Assembly: GCF_020882245.1 (NCBI RefSeq)
Contig: NC_083597.1
Location: forward strand, 85,786,152-85,850,151
DNA length: 64,000 bases
Direction: 5' to 3'
DNA from: Rhopalosiphum padi
Lineage: Eukaryota; Arthropoda; Insecta; Hemiptera; Aphididae
Translations under genes and position numbers: made by a program
Shown: one piece after another, positions 12,570 to 27,947 of the stretch
Position numbering within the stretch: the stretch's first letter is position 1
Layout of the letters: each line of letters begins with the position of its first letter
The notes under the pieces: generated by a model
Seen by the model: the letters and a program-made list of their open reading frames with translations, nothing else
The model's database searches: none
What the model was told of the DNA's origin: nothing

Positions 12570-15500
12570 CAATTTCTAATCCATCCTGTATATTGGTCTA
12601 ATAAATACGATTCGTCGTCTAAAAATAAAATGGTCCAGAGACTTTTACCCTAATTATCATACTAAACTAACTCTGGTGCAGCAGAAAAAACTAACAAGAC
12701 ATTGCTAGTATAGATAAGGGTTCTAATCAGCTATTCACTTGATGGAAACGTAACTATACAGTTTATATTCAAATATAAATTTTATGTTGACATAAAGGTA
12801 AGATGATATTTTGATCAAATGACGTAAATGTACAAAAAAGAAAATATTATATAAAATGTGATAGTTATGAATTATGATAGTATATTATACCATTATACGT
12901 ATAATAAAACGAAACCATGAGACTAATCTTAGCTTAAAGTAGGATCGTGTTTGTTTTTGTAACTTCAACATTAACATTATATTTTATGATATATTTATCG
13001 TATTGTCGTGTATTTACCATTCAAATTTTAATGCACTCATTATATGATATGCCATGTACGTGATACTGTTAAAAATGATAATATTAACTTATGAAGTTAT
13101 GAACATAACTTTTTATTTTTAATACGTGTTACACAATATAAACAACAATGTAGATGAACAAATGAAAAATACTCAGCATTATTTTATCACTTATGTATAC
13201 TTTTTTTACAAAGTATTAAATTTAAAAACTTAAAAAATAACGATAGCATACAACATTTAATATTGTGCGGTATTATTAATTTGTATACACGTTCTAACAA
13301 CAAAAGACCTATATGGACAAATTATAAAAATAATTTTCTATAAAACTAATACCTTTTTATTTATTTTTTAATAATACTGATTCGCCGTGGCCAGTTTAAA
13401 TGCATATATAATATGATTACACGAAAAGATTAACTTGTGTTTAAAAAGGTTAATCAACTATTATAAAACTGTAAACCAAAAATCATAGTACGATATGCTA
13501 ACATATATTTATTTCCATGATGAATTTAATTAAAATAACAGTTCATATTTCAATTTATAGAAAACCAATAAATGTAATTTTTCTTACTACTTCTAACGTG
13601 ACGTGAGTGTATCGTAAAACCTTTTTTTAATCCAATATTTAAAATAAGTACATCATTATTTTGTGTTTTAACGGTTCTTAAACATTTAACTAAGACATAA
13701 TAATCCATAAAAAATATTACGCCCATGCAAAATCTACTACAATCAACAATTTATAGTTTTGATTCGAACTTTTACGACATTTGATTTACAAGAACTACAA
13801 AAAATGATTAATGGAAAAATTCTTATCGATAACTCAACAAGTTTTTTGATTCCATTGTTTCAATGCGATAACGGATGACGAATAAGAGGTGCTTGTTATA
13901 ATGTTGTTATTAAATACCATAGTCCACAAGTAATAACAGTTATAAAACTGATTATCGATTAACGACTAATAACGTGTATTGTCGTGTATTTTCTAGGAAT
14001 ATAGACACACGCTGGAAGACATTCATTTTATCGTGATCTAACTATCAGCTATAGCTAATTTCTTAGTAGGCAACTTGTCAAACGAGTTAAAACTTGTTTA
14101 TGATTGTAACAAGTACAAAGAAGTTGGATTGAACATTTTCGAAACTTCACAATTGAGATACCTATCGTGACCCGGCAAAATGTGTAAGACAAGCTTGTTA
14201 AATTATTGTACATCCTAAAAAATAATATTACAAATAAGAATACTAACACTTTTTCAACGATAAGATTTTAATTTTTAACCCAAACCGCTTTTTATTAATA
14301 ATAAAAATTAAGACGTGAATATTAATTAAATTTCAGTATAGCACCCTATATATAATTTATAATATATTAATATGTTTAACGATATGTTCAATAATTAAAA
14401 TAATGAACTTATAGACATAATATCATTGATAAATTGATATAACGTTGGTAGAACGTACTCGAAAGTACAAATTAATTTTTAATAGAACCGTCAGGTCGTC
14501 AATGAAATATATTACTTTCGAATTTGTATTAACATTTTTAATGTTGTACCTGTCCGAGGAATTGGTGCGTATCTCAAATACTAACTCTAGATATATATAA
14601 TCAACTAAATTAAAATATTAATAAGTTTTATATAGTATAGTACAATAAGTTGGACTATTTTATACATAACAATTACCCGCTACAATATAAATAAATAGTC
14701 AGAAACAATTCAATTTATAAAATACTAGCAAAATCGGCATTTTTTATCAAAGTATTTATGCTGATTATTCAGTTCATTTTGACAAGAAAAAAACAAATAA
14801 TACTAAAAATAATTAGAAAAGTAGCATAATTAACATTCAAGAATTGTACATTTTCTCAGGTCGTCTTTCTTGACCAACTACAAATCGAATATTAATTTAA
14901 ACATTTTAAGAATATTTCATAAATTCAAATAATTAAATGTTATATAAAAACATCATGTATATGTCATAATATAAATATAATATGGTTATTAATTTAATGC
15001 TTTTTAATTAAATATTAAAATTTAAAATTAAACACAAACAAATTCAAGACCAATTATTATTCCGTTAAATAAAACTTTAGAATAATTTTTAAAACAAAAT
15101 ATTTTAATATTACGGTAAGATTACAAAATAATATTAGACTACATTAACAATATGATTTAAATATTTTAAACTAATATATTTAAGAAATACAAATTTGGAA
15201 TATTACTTAAAATCCACCTTATTTTATTAAACTACAATTTATTTGATTGTTATAAATATTTAGAAATTTATATTCAAAATAGAAAGTAAATTATAAATTA
15301 TAAATTATTCTTATATTTTTCTAAATAATTTATTATTATAATAACTTAACTAGTATATACCTATTAATATAGTTTCTTTTATTTAGGTAGATTGTTATCA
15401 TTTTCTTAACTTAAGTTATCAAAACAATAAATAAGTATAACGCTAAATTATTTAAATAAATCGATTTAAACGATAATCAAAAACCGAAGATTTGTATGTA

Positions 15501-16990
15501 AGTATTACACTACCCATACGACTATAAATTACGGTTATTTATTAATTTTATTATTACTGTTGATTATCAATAAAATATCAATAGTAGCTCATTCTTTTTT
15601 CTGCGATTCGAATACGTAAACGAATGAAAAGACATGTCCTTATAACCTGACCTTAAAAAAGATTCAGAATTAATACAGAAAAACAAAAAAAATATATCCA
15701 CCGGAAATCGATGTCATGATATTCGAATTGTCAAACCAAAAAAAGTGCGTTGATTTAGTCAAAAATTTGTTTAAACGTCTAATTAAAAAAAATTAAAATT
15801 AAAAAACAAAGAAAGAAAGAAAGGAAAGGAAAGGAAGCGAACCGGTAGACGTGGTAGGGGCAGCCAGCAGCAGTTAATATCATTATTTTCTAGAATCGGT
15901 CATTTTTAGACCGATTAATCAAAAGGAGGGGGCGAGACGACCGGTATGAAGGTCAGTAGGACAACGCCGTCTTGTAGATCTGGTGAAACGTATACACGGC
16001 GACTGACTACTATAATACTACTACCAAACTACACTACCACTACTGCACCACTCGTATTTTACTATACTTACACAAAACGTAAACCGCTCACTACTACTAA
16101 TACTACTACCACCGTACGCACTTATAAAATAATAATATAGACTATATACAATATAACTGCGGCATGTTGATTAGCAATTGACTGCACACAAGAGAGGACT
16201 CTCCTCCCCTCGTGGTACAATATTTATAGTTGTGTATTGAATTATTTTTATGTGGAGTCGCACAATATACCATAAACCCGATTTCCAACGCGAAACACGA
16301 CTTACAACCTAGACCCGATTGAGTGATCGATATAGACATAGCTGGAATTATCGCGGTTTTCGGTTCCTTGTACGGATTTTTTTCGCCATTTTACACATTC
16401 AAATACGCTGCTGAGCTCGGTTAAGCCTTCGATTATTATCGAAAGAAGGTTAAATACGGGCATATATATACACGCGCAACGAGTGCATTGTCGTGGTAAA
16501 ATAAAATTAAAAAATAGTCCTTGATGGGATATAATGATATTATGCTGTTACTATCCCGGGAACAGTTCAGAGATAACACGAACTGCTGCTGCATGGTGGT
16601 AGAAATGAAATATCGGATGTATATTATAATATTATTGTACGTTTATAGTACCTATAAAGTGTACCACACGCATCAAACGTGCTCGTGTATATGTTCTGTA
16701 ATTGCGCACACACATCTAGTACGTCCTAACCTACGAAACGCGACGTCATTAAAACGGACATTTAAAGAGAATATTATATTTTTAAAAACCCAAAAACAAT
16801 AATTAACGGGCAGTGAAGACGACAAAGGCAGAAATGTGCCTAGAAAATACTTCAAAATGTGCAGTTCATTGTATGTATAATGTATATATTGTACTATAAT
16901 ATTCAATATTAATATATTATATATTTTTTACGTATATATATATAAAATTATATGTGAATGGTTATTTTTCTTTTCTTATAGTAATAACTC
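12570..16990. other. AT-rich non-coding stretch
   Basis: Nothing gene-like is supported. The sequence is mostly AT-rich with a purine-rich low-complexity run (gaaa/ggaa) at about 15805-15840. Short frames near 15946-16140 and 16521-16802 are rich in threonine or tyrosine from simple sequence and show no motif. Confidence 0.55.
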
Positions 16991-17008
16991 AGCGCATGTT
17001 GCGGGGGT

Positions 17009-17030
17009 ACACACACACACACACACACAC
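17009..17030. repeat. (AC)11 microsatellite
   Basis: Perfect AC dinucleotide run of 22 bases. A weaker imperfect CGA/CTA-rich tract follows near 17097-17125. Confidence 0.9.
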
Positions 17031-20000
17031 GGATGTGAAAGCCGTCTACTTTCTAAATCGTAACAGCGGCGCACACGAGTACGGATCATCTTTTAAACGA
17101 CGACGACTACGACGACTACGACGAAACGCACACAAAGAAAACCGGCCATCAACCGTCTCGTCATCCCACACGAATAAAATATATAATAATATATAATATA
17201 CGCGTAGCGCACGCAAAACGTACGGGCGGCAATCGATGAGAGAATTATATTTCTCTATTATTGTTGTTAGTTATTACTATTATGTATAAACGATATGGTG
17301 GCAGCGGCCGGTCCAGCCGGTCGTTATCTTCTCCATAACCGCTACGACTGTGCTATAACAGATATTTTATTCGTTCCAAATCACCTCACCTGCTTGTCAA
17401 TATAGTAATATATTTAAATAGTGGCTATTTAACCGGACCATACACTTTAGGGTTGAAATGTTGTAACAAAATTCAAATTTACGTAAACATGCACATGTGT
17501 CGTATAAAATAATCATGATATATTTTTAATAAATTAAAATTATTCCAAACGTTATTTACGCAACTACACCAAAACCATTTCTCCTATGAAATACCTACTA
17601 CCTACATGTAAAGTGTACACATTCCGTCAGTCAGTTCGGAGTCTAGTCATGGCATAAATATTTTTTTCAGTGTTAAAATTTACATGTATATATTATAATA
17701 GAAAGAGAAATAGAGAGATTAAATATTATACACATTAACGTTCTTTTTCCGGCCAAGTCCGGTGGTGCGGAGTTCTCGCGCGATTAACGATCAAATCAAT
17801 TACGGCCGCGTTACGACGAGAGGTCGTTCTTGTGCGCAATGTCCGCCGTATAACCCCGATGAATTAGGTTAGGTCTCCGAGGTTTTTCTCGCTTATAATT
17901 ATTTTCAAAAACGAAACGTTATCGTATAAAAACATTGTACATACTATACATATGTATATATACCAACATAGAAAACAAACGTAAACGACGTCGGTAATAA
18001 AATCAATAATATAAAATATGAAAAAAGGAAACCTTTATGGCACCACACATATTACCGATCTATATAATAATATGTAACGGACACAGCAGCCGACCCGATA
18101 ATAATACTCGTATATACATAATAATGAAACCATCATCGAAGAGATCGAACGAGAGAGGCTGTTGCGGCGTTGGTTTCCACGGTCCGGCGGCGAATTGGGG
18201 CGCACAGTCTACTTGGCCCAGTTCATCTGGTCGTACAATACCGGCAACGATGAACAATACACGTTTTGACTCCGGAGGTTTTCTGGTTTGTCTTGTTACA
18301 TCCCGAATTGGCCGTGACACCAACGATTTTTCGTTTTTTTTCTCTCTCAACTCCGGATATATGTGTCTATGACATATATTATATGTATGTACGAGTACAA
18401 TGTACATAATATATACGAGTATATATATTTATTTATTTATTTTTGTTCACGGACGAATTTTTGCTGATTGGAGACGAATGAGACGATGCCATTGTCGGCG
18501 ATAGCACAACATGTTGTCACGTAAATATATTAAATAGGATACTATGATGGTTATCTCAAATATATATTATATCTTATATCGCCATCATAAATATTTTCGT
18601 GCATTATGTAGAATCACACATTGAACACTTGATTGAAACTAATCGGATGTCATAAGAATAGTACAACGTACATTGTATACCCTGGCAATCGGTTATTAAA
18701 TATGGTCGGTGACGAAACAACACGACAAGACATCACGACTAAATCCACACCGTGTACATATGTCGAATTATATATAATGTATATATTATATATATTATAT
18801 CATATGAGTATATATAATCCGTGATGATTACTTGTGGTTCGTTTAACTATAAAGTATATACAATTTAGATTTGTATATATTAAACTGCAGAAAGAAATTG
18901 ACACATATTATAAAGGAATATACTGCAAGATAGCATCATAGTAAAACCGAAATTTTAGATTTTGATACACTCCAGCAGTATATAGAGCTGAAACTCAGGT
19001 ACGTAAGATAAAGATTTAAAAATTTAAAAATCTCTTTTACTTTTATTTACCATTCATATATATTGTGTAAAGTGCATATCACGATTAACATTACGGTTAA
19101 ATGTAAAATATTCATATAGCTTTGTTAGATATTGCTGTAAGCTTGCTGCAGTGGAAAATGTTTGCCAAGATCAAAAGCTTAATAAGATAAACAAAATGTA
19201 GTTCTAGGACTTGGCACTATAATACCTACTCGTGAGTCGTGATATACTGCAAATAATATTTGCATTAACTTACAATAAATTTCTAAAACGGTCAAACAAA
19301 TAGAATATACCCACATTATAAAAATATAATCTGGGTTTTCTTTTGCAAAGTCTGAGTAGGTAATGATTGAACTTTTTTGGAATACTTTTAAAAAGTTACC
19401 TAAATTCGAAACCCTGTTAACTTAGAATTGGTACACATATAATACGAGCAAATAATAATAATATATACAATTCACGAGTAGGAAAGAAAGAAACAATCCA
19501 ATGACGAATATGTAGTTAGACTACATGGACAATTGTTAGACCACTATGAATTTAAATTTCATATAAATACTTTAATAACAAATTCGAACGATTTTATAAA
19601 CTTGAGATGAATCAAATATTATTACAATGAAACACGTGCGTGCGAGCATGCATACATGCGCAGACGAATATAAGAATAATATACCTATTAATATTAAAAT
19701 GTCGAAATGACCGTATATTGAATATCACCAATGGAATCGAATACAAATAGTGAAAATCATCATGAGACCTACTTATCGGGAAAGAAAAAATAGTGATTTT
19801 ATTATTTCTCTATTCGTCATTATATATACAATCGCATAACACTAAAAAATAATATGTTCACAGTGAAGAAACTCGGGACATCCTGGTTTGATTTCAACTT
19901 CAAACGAAGAAGATAGGTATATGATGAAAAAAACGAGTTTTTTGTAGTGGGTGTATAGAGAAAAAGTAAATATTAGGTTTTCTAAAAAATATATGTGCAA

Positions 20001-21439
20001 ATCGACTGCAACAGGAACTGTAATATAGTCTGAGTGCAAAATCGTGATAGATAAAAAAAAAAGAGTTAAAATATAGCTGCGATAAACATTGAAGACACGT
20101 TTTCGGACAAAACCAAAGAAAAATATTGCACAGCACTATCAGTTATATAGTAACCATTTACCTCCAGTGACCGCGTTTTCCTTTATATAATTAGCGTTAT
20201 TATCGCAGCGGTACCGCGAGCTGCCGCCAACAATACCATTAATGTTGAGGCACCACTATATATATATAGAACTAAAAATTCATGTTATAAGAGGAGACCG
20301 GCAACGGCGGCGCTCTGATCACTGTCGGACTACATTCGATCGCAAAGCCGCAAACACGTACGGGTTTACTATGTTTTTTTTATTATTATTATTATTACGG
20401 GAATACAATATTATATGCTCCCTAGGTCTACGTTTTGTAATACGTTTTATGTGTGTGTCAGTGGGGGTCAAAAGATTATGTCATAAAGGGAGAAAAATGA
20501 GGCTGATTTGTATTTACATTATTTATTATAATAATTTATTGGTAATAATATAATTATAAATAGGTAAATAGGTAATTGAAAAAAGGTCATGGAAATGTAA
20601 CCAATCATTACCATTTTATTTAAAATTTATTATTTGGCATTTGTCGGCTATAAACGCATTTTTTTACCCAAAAATGTACTTTCAGTAAAGAATCTTTTAA
20701 AATAAATTCATAAAGCTACAGGTTACAATTTATCCGAGTTCGTGTATAAACTAGTGATTACATGGCCCATAAATTAAGCCATTCGTGAAAGGTAACTTTT
20801 CAGCAAAAAGGTGAACGCATCAAAACGAGAAATTTGATAATAGTATAATATACGTATTAATATGATTTCAGTGCTAAGTACTGGAAAAATTTCCAATAAA
20901 ATAGAACCCTTAACACCGAATTATAATTGGATGTAACTAATTTTCTTACATATATAGTGTTGCACTTATAATATGAGCTATACATGGTTATAATATAATG
21001 CCGTACAGGTAATAGGTATGTATACATATTATAATATCACACCATTTGCACTACTATTTTTTTTTTTGTTTTATATTCAATGGATACCAGACCCCGAGTA
21101 TAATAATATAATTCGAACACTCAGACTTGGGCCAATCAAACCTTTTTAATCTGTATAAAACACTGTTATTAATGTTATCCATACTAATGCAATTCCATTG
21201 AATTTTCCGATCCCCACTGCATACGTAATTTTTTGTGGAAATTTATAAAAGAATAATATTCATAACTTCATTATTTTGATTACAAATAATATCTGGCCAC
21301 ATAAAATCAATGCCGAGGATTTTTTTACCTGTTAAAAGAAGGAACGGGTCACGGGAAAGCCGGCAAACCCAAAAACTAAAAAAAAAAAATCAAACCAAAA
21401 ACCGAATACGCGATAGGTATTATTATACTGTCGGCGATG

Positions 21440-21620
21440 TTGGAACACACGCGGTCGGTATCAGATCATTAAAACGCGCGACACCGCGCAACGGTCCGGC
21501 GGTTTCATCACCGAGCGGCTGCGGCGCGCGGCGGCGAACAACAGTCGGTCGTCATGCGGTGACATTGGGATCACACGGCCACCGCCGCCGGATTATGTAT
21601 AGCCACGCCGAGCGGTAGTT
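21440..21620. other. CpG-rich patch, function unknown
   Basis: About 180 bases dense in CG dinucleotides, in sharp contrast to the AT-rich flanks. The plus-strand frame crossing it (21310-21618) is arginine-rich, as expected from CG-rich DNA, and has no recognisable domain. It could be a promoter or first exon; the strand is unknown. Confidence 0.25.
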
Positions 21621-21686
21621 TAGGTGTATCCGGGGCACGATAATTATAATTATTATTATTATTACTATTACTATAGAACAACAACT

Positions 21687-21713
21687 ACTATTATTATTAT
21701 TATTATTATTATT
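21687..21713. repeat. (TTA)9 microsatellite
   Basis: Trinucleotide ATT/TTA run read directly, with a shorter related run at about 21645-21662. It creates the poly-asparagine tract in the minus-strand frame crossing it. Confidence 0.9.
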
Positions 21714-22829
21714 CGGTCGTTCGACAAAACAGCGCACCGGCAATGCGCGACGAGCGTGTAAAACACGACGCCCGCTTTGATATGCTTATGTATTATTATT
21801 ATTAATTTATTATCTATACATAAAATACATTATGTTACATTTAATGCAATACCAGTACGAGGGCTTTATTATCGTGCACAATGCCAAACATAGGAAATAC
21901 GGTTTGCATATTATATATATTTTCGCCGTAATCCGACGAAAAAACGTCGTACACCGGCCGCGGACTAGAATTAACGGATGTTGAAATGAAAATTCACAAT
22001 ATCATCGCCACTATATTATAACAATAATTTTATTGTTATTGTCGTTTTCCAACACAAGCCATAGGCCATATCCTCCATCGGCTCCATCGAAGATATTATT
22101 CTAACATCATACTTATATTAAATTAACAATAATAATTATAAAATACGTGTATTTAGGTGCATTTTGGCTTTAGTATACCTCTGCAGACTGCAGTTCACGG
22201 ATATGTGGGTGATTTTAGTGTGTTACCTCGCATATGTCCGAGGTGATGGGCAATCCTACTTCGGCGAATCGGATACAACACTTGGTGTATGTACCGGTTT
22301 AATTTAGTTAATAACTTAATTAATTAATAGGTTAAGGTGGTACTATTCTGTCTGCAACAATGACTTGTGTTGTTAGTATAAATGTACAATGTACATTGTA
22401 CAATAATAATAGTGTATATTATATAGTTTGATTATGGCGAGATATAAACAAAAATATTTATTTTTTTATTATTTTTTTCAGTGTCACCAATCGAAAGTGG
22501 TTCAAAGTTCAAACTACTGATACTTTTTGTGTCAAAATGGATTTAAAATTGATATATTTTCTAACATGGTTCAAACTACACTTTAAATTTTCTTTATTAT
22601 TTTCTTTTATCAAAAAAAATCCTATAACAACTGCACAATATGAGGCAAATTGTTTTTGTTTTTAATTGTATTTCTATAACCGATGGTAACATTGAACCTT
22701 ATATATAATATATAAACAGAAAATTATTCGATTTATGTGCATGCGTCAAAACGAAATTTATGTGTGAGCAGTGCGAGCACTCTATAGAAAACTATATAGT
22801 ATTTAAAAAAGAAGCTTAGACACCCACAT

Positions 22830-22932
22830 CCTCAGATTTTCAAGGAAACTATTGATATAGCTTTTATTGAAATCGGTCTAGTAGTTTCTGAATTTACTAA
22901 AAACACATTTCACATTTATTTTATACATAGAT
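22830..22932 (+). mobile_element. Possible 3' end of an RTE-like non-LTR retrotransposon
   Basis: The stretch contains wording typical of the 3' untranslated tails of RTE-type elements in insects: a phrase around 'atcggtctagtagtttctgaa' (22872-22892), then a run ending with 'tttattttatacatag'. There is no coding part of reverse transcriptase upstream in a recognisable state, so this would be a 5'-truncated copy. The resemblance is from memory of the family, and no target-site duplication was established. Confidence 0.3.
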
Positions 22933-25900
22933 GGATATTTATGTAGGTATAGATATTATTTACGTAACGTACGATTTCCAGGACAACGACTCACTCACAT
23001 CACGCGGCGTTCAGCATACTGTATACGCACATAATGTAATATATTGTTATCATCACTTATCTTATAAACATGTACACATAATATATGTCATTACGAATAA
23101 AAATATAATAGTTTTATAATAAAAACGCCATGCGCGTATATAACTTAGACACGCGCGCACGCATGCGCCGCAGCTGCCTCGTGCAATATTATAATATATT
23201 TATATATTACTATATATGTATATATTACAAAGGTTTACGTGGCCGCGGAGCAGCTCCGATTTAAACAATAGGTGTAGTACCGCCGGCTGCGTTGTCCTTG
23301 AACGACCAGAGGTTGGATTAAAGACAAATCTAGTTGACGTCGTTGTAAAAAAAATATGAAAATAACACAACGAAAAATCACATATAGACTCGCACACATG
23401 TGAGGTGGCGGCGGTGGTATGTATCACGGATTCGTAGCACAGACCGTGCGGGAGGAGAGGACAACGGCCGAAAAAAGAGCTTTTGTTTGTTTGACACCGT
23501 AGTAGGCTGCTACACAGCCGGCCGCCGGCAATATATACGTGATCGACCTTCATGCCAATTTCGTTTTTAATTTTAATTTTTTTTTTTAACACTCGTTTTG
23601 TTGTAATATTATTTTTCTACACGAGCCGCGCGCACGCAACTTCACTACACATTTGGCAAATGATGACTATGACAAAAAAAAAACAAATAAATAAAAAGTT
23701 AAAATACTCAACAGTAAGCCTCGTATTGTTTTCAAGGTTTTTTACCTCAAAATACAATATATACATATAGATACAATATAATATTATGTCAAGTATATAA
23801 TTCAAGTCAATACAGTAACGCGATGTTATCATTAACTTGAGCGATATAGGTATATTTTAATACTACTATTATGTACAGGTATAGATTTAATATATTTATT
23901 TATATATTATGTATAACCCCCGACAAGGGAGGTTAAATAATCGATATGGTTTTTTACAAAATAGGAAGTATAGTATAATAGAAAAGAAAAATAATAAAAA
24001 TACAAAATTGCTTAGAAAACACGAGTGTTTATTATTTGAACTATTATCTACATACTGATACAACATAGATAAAGTGTACGGATATAAGATTTTTCTAAAG
24101 AATTTTAACCACGAGGCTGTTTACATTACACATCGCGTTTATTATCACCAAAAAAACATTCGATCGAACCATATCAGATTTTTCCAAAAAATAGTGCAGA
24201 ATGAAAAAAATTATAACCTGCTAGCAACGTAGATACATATTATAATAAACCGTCATAACGTGTGACGATATTGTAACAAAAACAACAAACACAATGCATA
24301 AATATTATATTCAAGAGTCTAGACAAGTACCAAATGCGTATACTATTACATAACGTAATACATTTAATTGTGAACACTAAATGAATTCACAATACACAAA
24401 GGAAAACCGCCTTGAAATAAAAAAAAATATTTTATTCGTATGCGTGTTTTACATATCGGGGTGTACTGTGGCATTTTGGGGTGCGTGTAGACGTGCGATG
24501 TGCGCGTAAGCCACAGTATAGGGTACGGTATGTACGTAGAATATTGTTAAAATTAATTCAACCGGAATGTATAATAATATCAAATTATCAACCCCGCTGG
24601 AACTATATAACCGGCCCTACGCATACGTTTAATGTACCGGAAAGTAAACCGGTTTCTACCCCGAATATTTATTATATACACGAACCCCCTCGGTTACAAA
24701 AGCACCAGACGTTCGATCGTCTGGGAACACCTTTTGTCTCATCGTATAACACTTTTCCGCGCCTCCCAAAAGTAGGTTTACAGGTGTGTAATTTTTTGTT
24801 GAAACAAAAACTATACTTCGGTAGACCACCTGTTGTCTGGCCATCGTCATCGTTATCAACATAATCATCATCCATCCATCCCTCCGCTCATAGATCATAT
24901 TATAATAATTATTATTAATATACATAAGTTTAATGTATTTCGTATACAATTGTATTGCAATTAACAAGAATCGTTTACCGAGCATTTTTTGTCATATAGA
25001 CGTACTAATTATTAATTAATATTGCCTCATAGTAAAAAAAAATTATAATATTATAAACCATAATAATTCTACTTGCGCGTGCATTATATTATAAACGAAC
25101 AAAAAAAAAAACACACAGGTATCAACATATTGATATATTTACGTTGCCCATACCGATGCGTTACGATGATTAAATTTAAAATTTAAATGTAGTTTATCAG
25201 CTGTCACATTGTTAGTAATAGTTTTAACGATTTAAAAACGACGACGTGTGGGTGAAAGCACCACAATCACACACATACACACACGCGTACGCGGTCTGAC
25301 ATACGTATACTGTAACGGCGGATAGCCCACGAAATATACAATGGCGACGGCAACGAAAATTATGCATATATATATATTATATATGTGTATATAATATATA
25401 TATATTCGCATGGATAGTACGATATACATATTGATTATCCAACGTGCAGACTATTCAGTGACGATGACGGGTGAACTACGCAAGGCACAGTAGCCAAAAC
25501 GGTGGGTATAGATGAATAGAATAGATAAAATATTAATACATTGTGTATATAAATATATATATAATATGTATTATAAATGTACGTGTATACATTATACAAT
25601 TGCCAATACGGTATAAATATATATATTATATATTTATATTAACTATAATGACTAAATGTTGTCTTATTACTTATAACACTTATTGTAATCTTTAAATATA
25701 TTTTATTTTGATTTATTTAATTTGTAATATTGTATATTACCATTTCATTTTATATTTCATTAGTATTATTAAGTAGTAATAATCATATACCCTAGCTCCA
25801 ACACAAACTGCATAAGTTTATAGGAGATAGGTTAATCAAATCTGTAACTAATTATAATATTTAATCTATAATATATATGTTGAATTTATAACAAAAATAC

Positions 25901-27419
25901 ATATATTATATTGACATAAAAACGATATTTTCATTTTATATCTGATGTACAATACCCTGAGTTTCTCGCAAAACATTTTCATGAAAATCAATTCGTCAAT
26001 GCGATTCAAATACTTAACGGCACACCTACGCGTGACTGTACCTATTACTTACTCGACAACATTAATCAATTATTATCAGCAGTGAATACTTTAAATTTAC
26101 GTCGAATTACCTAACCACGGTTTTAAACGCTTAATGCATAATTGCACTCACTGTTGATTACTGATTAGAATAATAACATTCGTCAACAAACAATGATTGG
26201 AAGCTAACACTTAAATAGTAAAAAATAAAATCAAGAATAATATCTATACATAACGTACATAGTTATTTTTTAACATAAAATTAATTATTTTTTATACTTC
26301 CATATTTAACCCGAACATGCATGACATGTACAGGTCAATCGATTACACGCGTTACCATTAAGTATAATGATTATTGATTACTCATTACAATGTTTTTAAT
26401 TGTTCATCAACGGTCAACAAGAAACATCTATAAGGATATCATAAAAACAAAATAATTTAAAATCCACTTTTTTTTTTAAAACATATTCGATTTTTTATAT
26501 TTTCATTCTTTTATGGTAAACAACTATAGATTTCAATATAAATGATGACAATATAATATCAAATAGGTATGATAATATTATGCAGCAATAATCAATACTA
26601 CAATTAAAATATATAAATTAATAATCACGAGAAAAACTTATAAAAAAAAAATAATAAATAATAATAACAACAGTTAAAATCTTTTGCAAAAATGAATATA
26701 GGTACTTGAATGTAGCTTAAATTAATATATATATATAATTGGTTAAAATAAGATAATTATACACCTTAAACCCGCCGGATAAGACACAAAGCAATTAAAT
26801 TATAATAAACCCAAAGTGAAAATTTACATCGAAAAATACTAAGCACGACTTCATTTAAAATGAATAACTTACCATTTATAGGTATAAATAAAAGAAAAAA
26901 ATATCAGACTCGTGTAAACAAGCCGACAGCCATATATGACGCCATGGCAAATATTACATATCAAACACACATATGAGACCGTGAAAATAAGACCAGGTTA
27001 ACACAGAAAACATCTATTCAATAATTGAATAAATGTTCTCTTATTTAATGTTATTCAATAATAATATGTTAAAAAATAAAAATTTACACATAATACATAA
27101 TATAAATAAATGATTAGGTATGACGTGTGTGGTTTATTTATCTATAATCTTCAGAAATAAAACATCAAAGAAGACGTTAGACATAAACTGTATTGATAAT
27201 ACATAAAACTATGAGAGCTAGGTCAAATTTTCAGAGCTTCAACACTTTGAAATGCGCTTATAAAGTGTTACCTACATACATGAATGTAACACTAAATATT
27301 AATTTTACCATAAAGTCATATAATATTATCGGAATATTCAATGTGTTTCAAACACATAATAAATCACTTATATATACATCCGATTTGTGTACAGGTTAAT
27401 ATTGCCCATAACAATATTT

Positions 27420-27947
27420 AAAAAAAAAAAAAAACAATATTTAAAAATTGCCGATTAAACACTAGAACAATAAATAAAGTTATATTCCAAATAAATCGAA
27501 CCATAACCTAGGAACGATTTGACGGCGGGAAATCATAACGTTAACACTAAATTGAATAAATAAAAATCCTACGATAGTAATCATAATTATTTTGTCATCG
27601 TAATAATATATTAATTATTATAATTTTGAGACCACTAAAACACACGAAAACGTCTAGCGCTTCCGTACGATGTAAAAAAAAAAATTAAATAAAAAGCAAA
27701 ACAAAGTAAAACGACCGTCGACCTAAAAATATTTGAAAATTAAATTGCGTGAAAGAGCACAGATAAAAAATACGAAAAAGAAAAAAAATAGTACATAATC
27801 ATGATTATACATATTACATCCATAAAGATAATCGAAAAAGGGTGAAAACGCTAATGGTTTTCCAAATAAAAGTGAGTTTTGCGGAGGAGCAAAGTCGTAA
27901 AAGAAAAGCATCTCCAGAGAATGCGAAGGAGCCGTTGCAGGACGTCA
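27420..27947. other. Spacer and probable 3' untranslated region of the minus-strand gene
   Basis: AT-rich sequence directly downstream of the stop codon of the minus-strand gene at 27948. It probably includes that gene's 3' untranslated region. I could not choose a poly(A) site confidently. A poly(A) tract lies at 27420-27434. Confidence 0.4.

Larger units (their letters stand above)
17031..27419. other. Gene-free region with small CpG-rich patches
   Basis: No gene is supported over about 10 kb. CpG-rich patches occur near 17760-17860, 18130-18270, 21440-21620 and 23240-23330. In each, frames overlap on both strands without recognisable domains. A (TTA)n run lies at about 21689-21713. A sequence near 22830-22932 resembles the 3' tail of RTE-like retrotransposons (listed separately). 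The frame at 24481-24864 starts with GTG and shows no family features. Some patches could be untranslated exons or regulatory DNA, but nothing in the sequence decides this. Confidence 0.5.

Noticed and set aside
18037..18407. Frames of 111 and 115 codons on opposite strands
   Set aside because: They overlap each other over a CpG-rich patch, with no domain, no clear splice sites and no reason to prefer a strand.
24481..24864. 127-codon plus-strand frame
   Set aside because: It begins with GTG, has no recognisable motif, and overlaps minus-strand frames of similar quality. It is not supported without conservation data.
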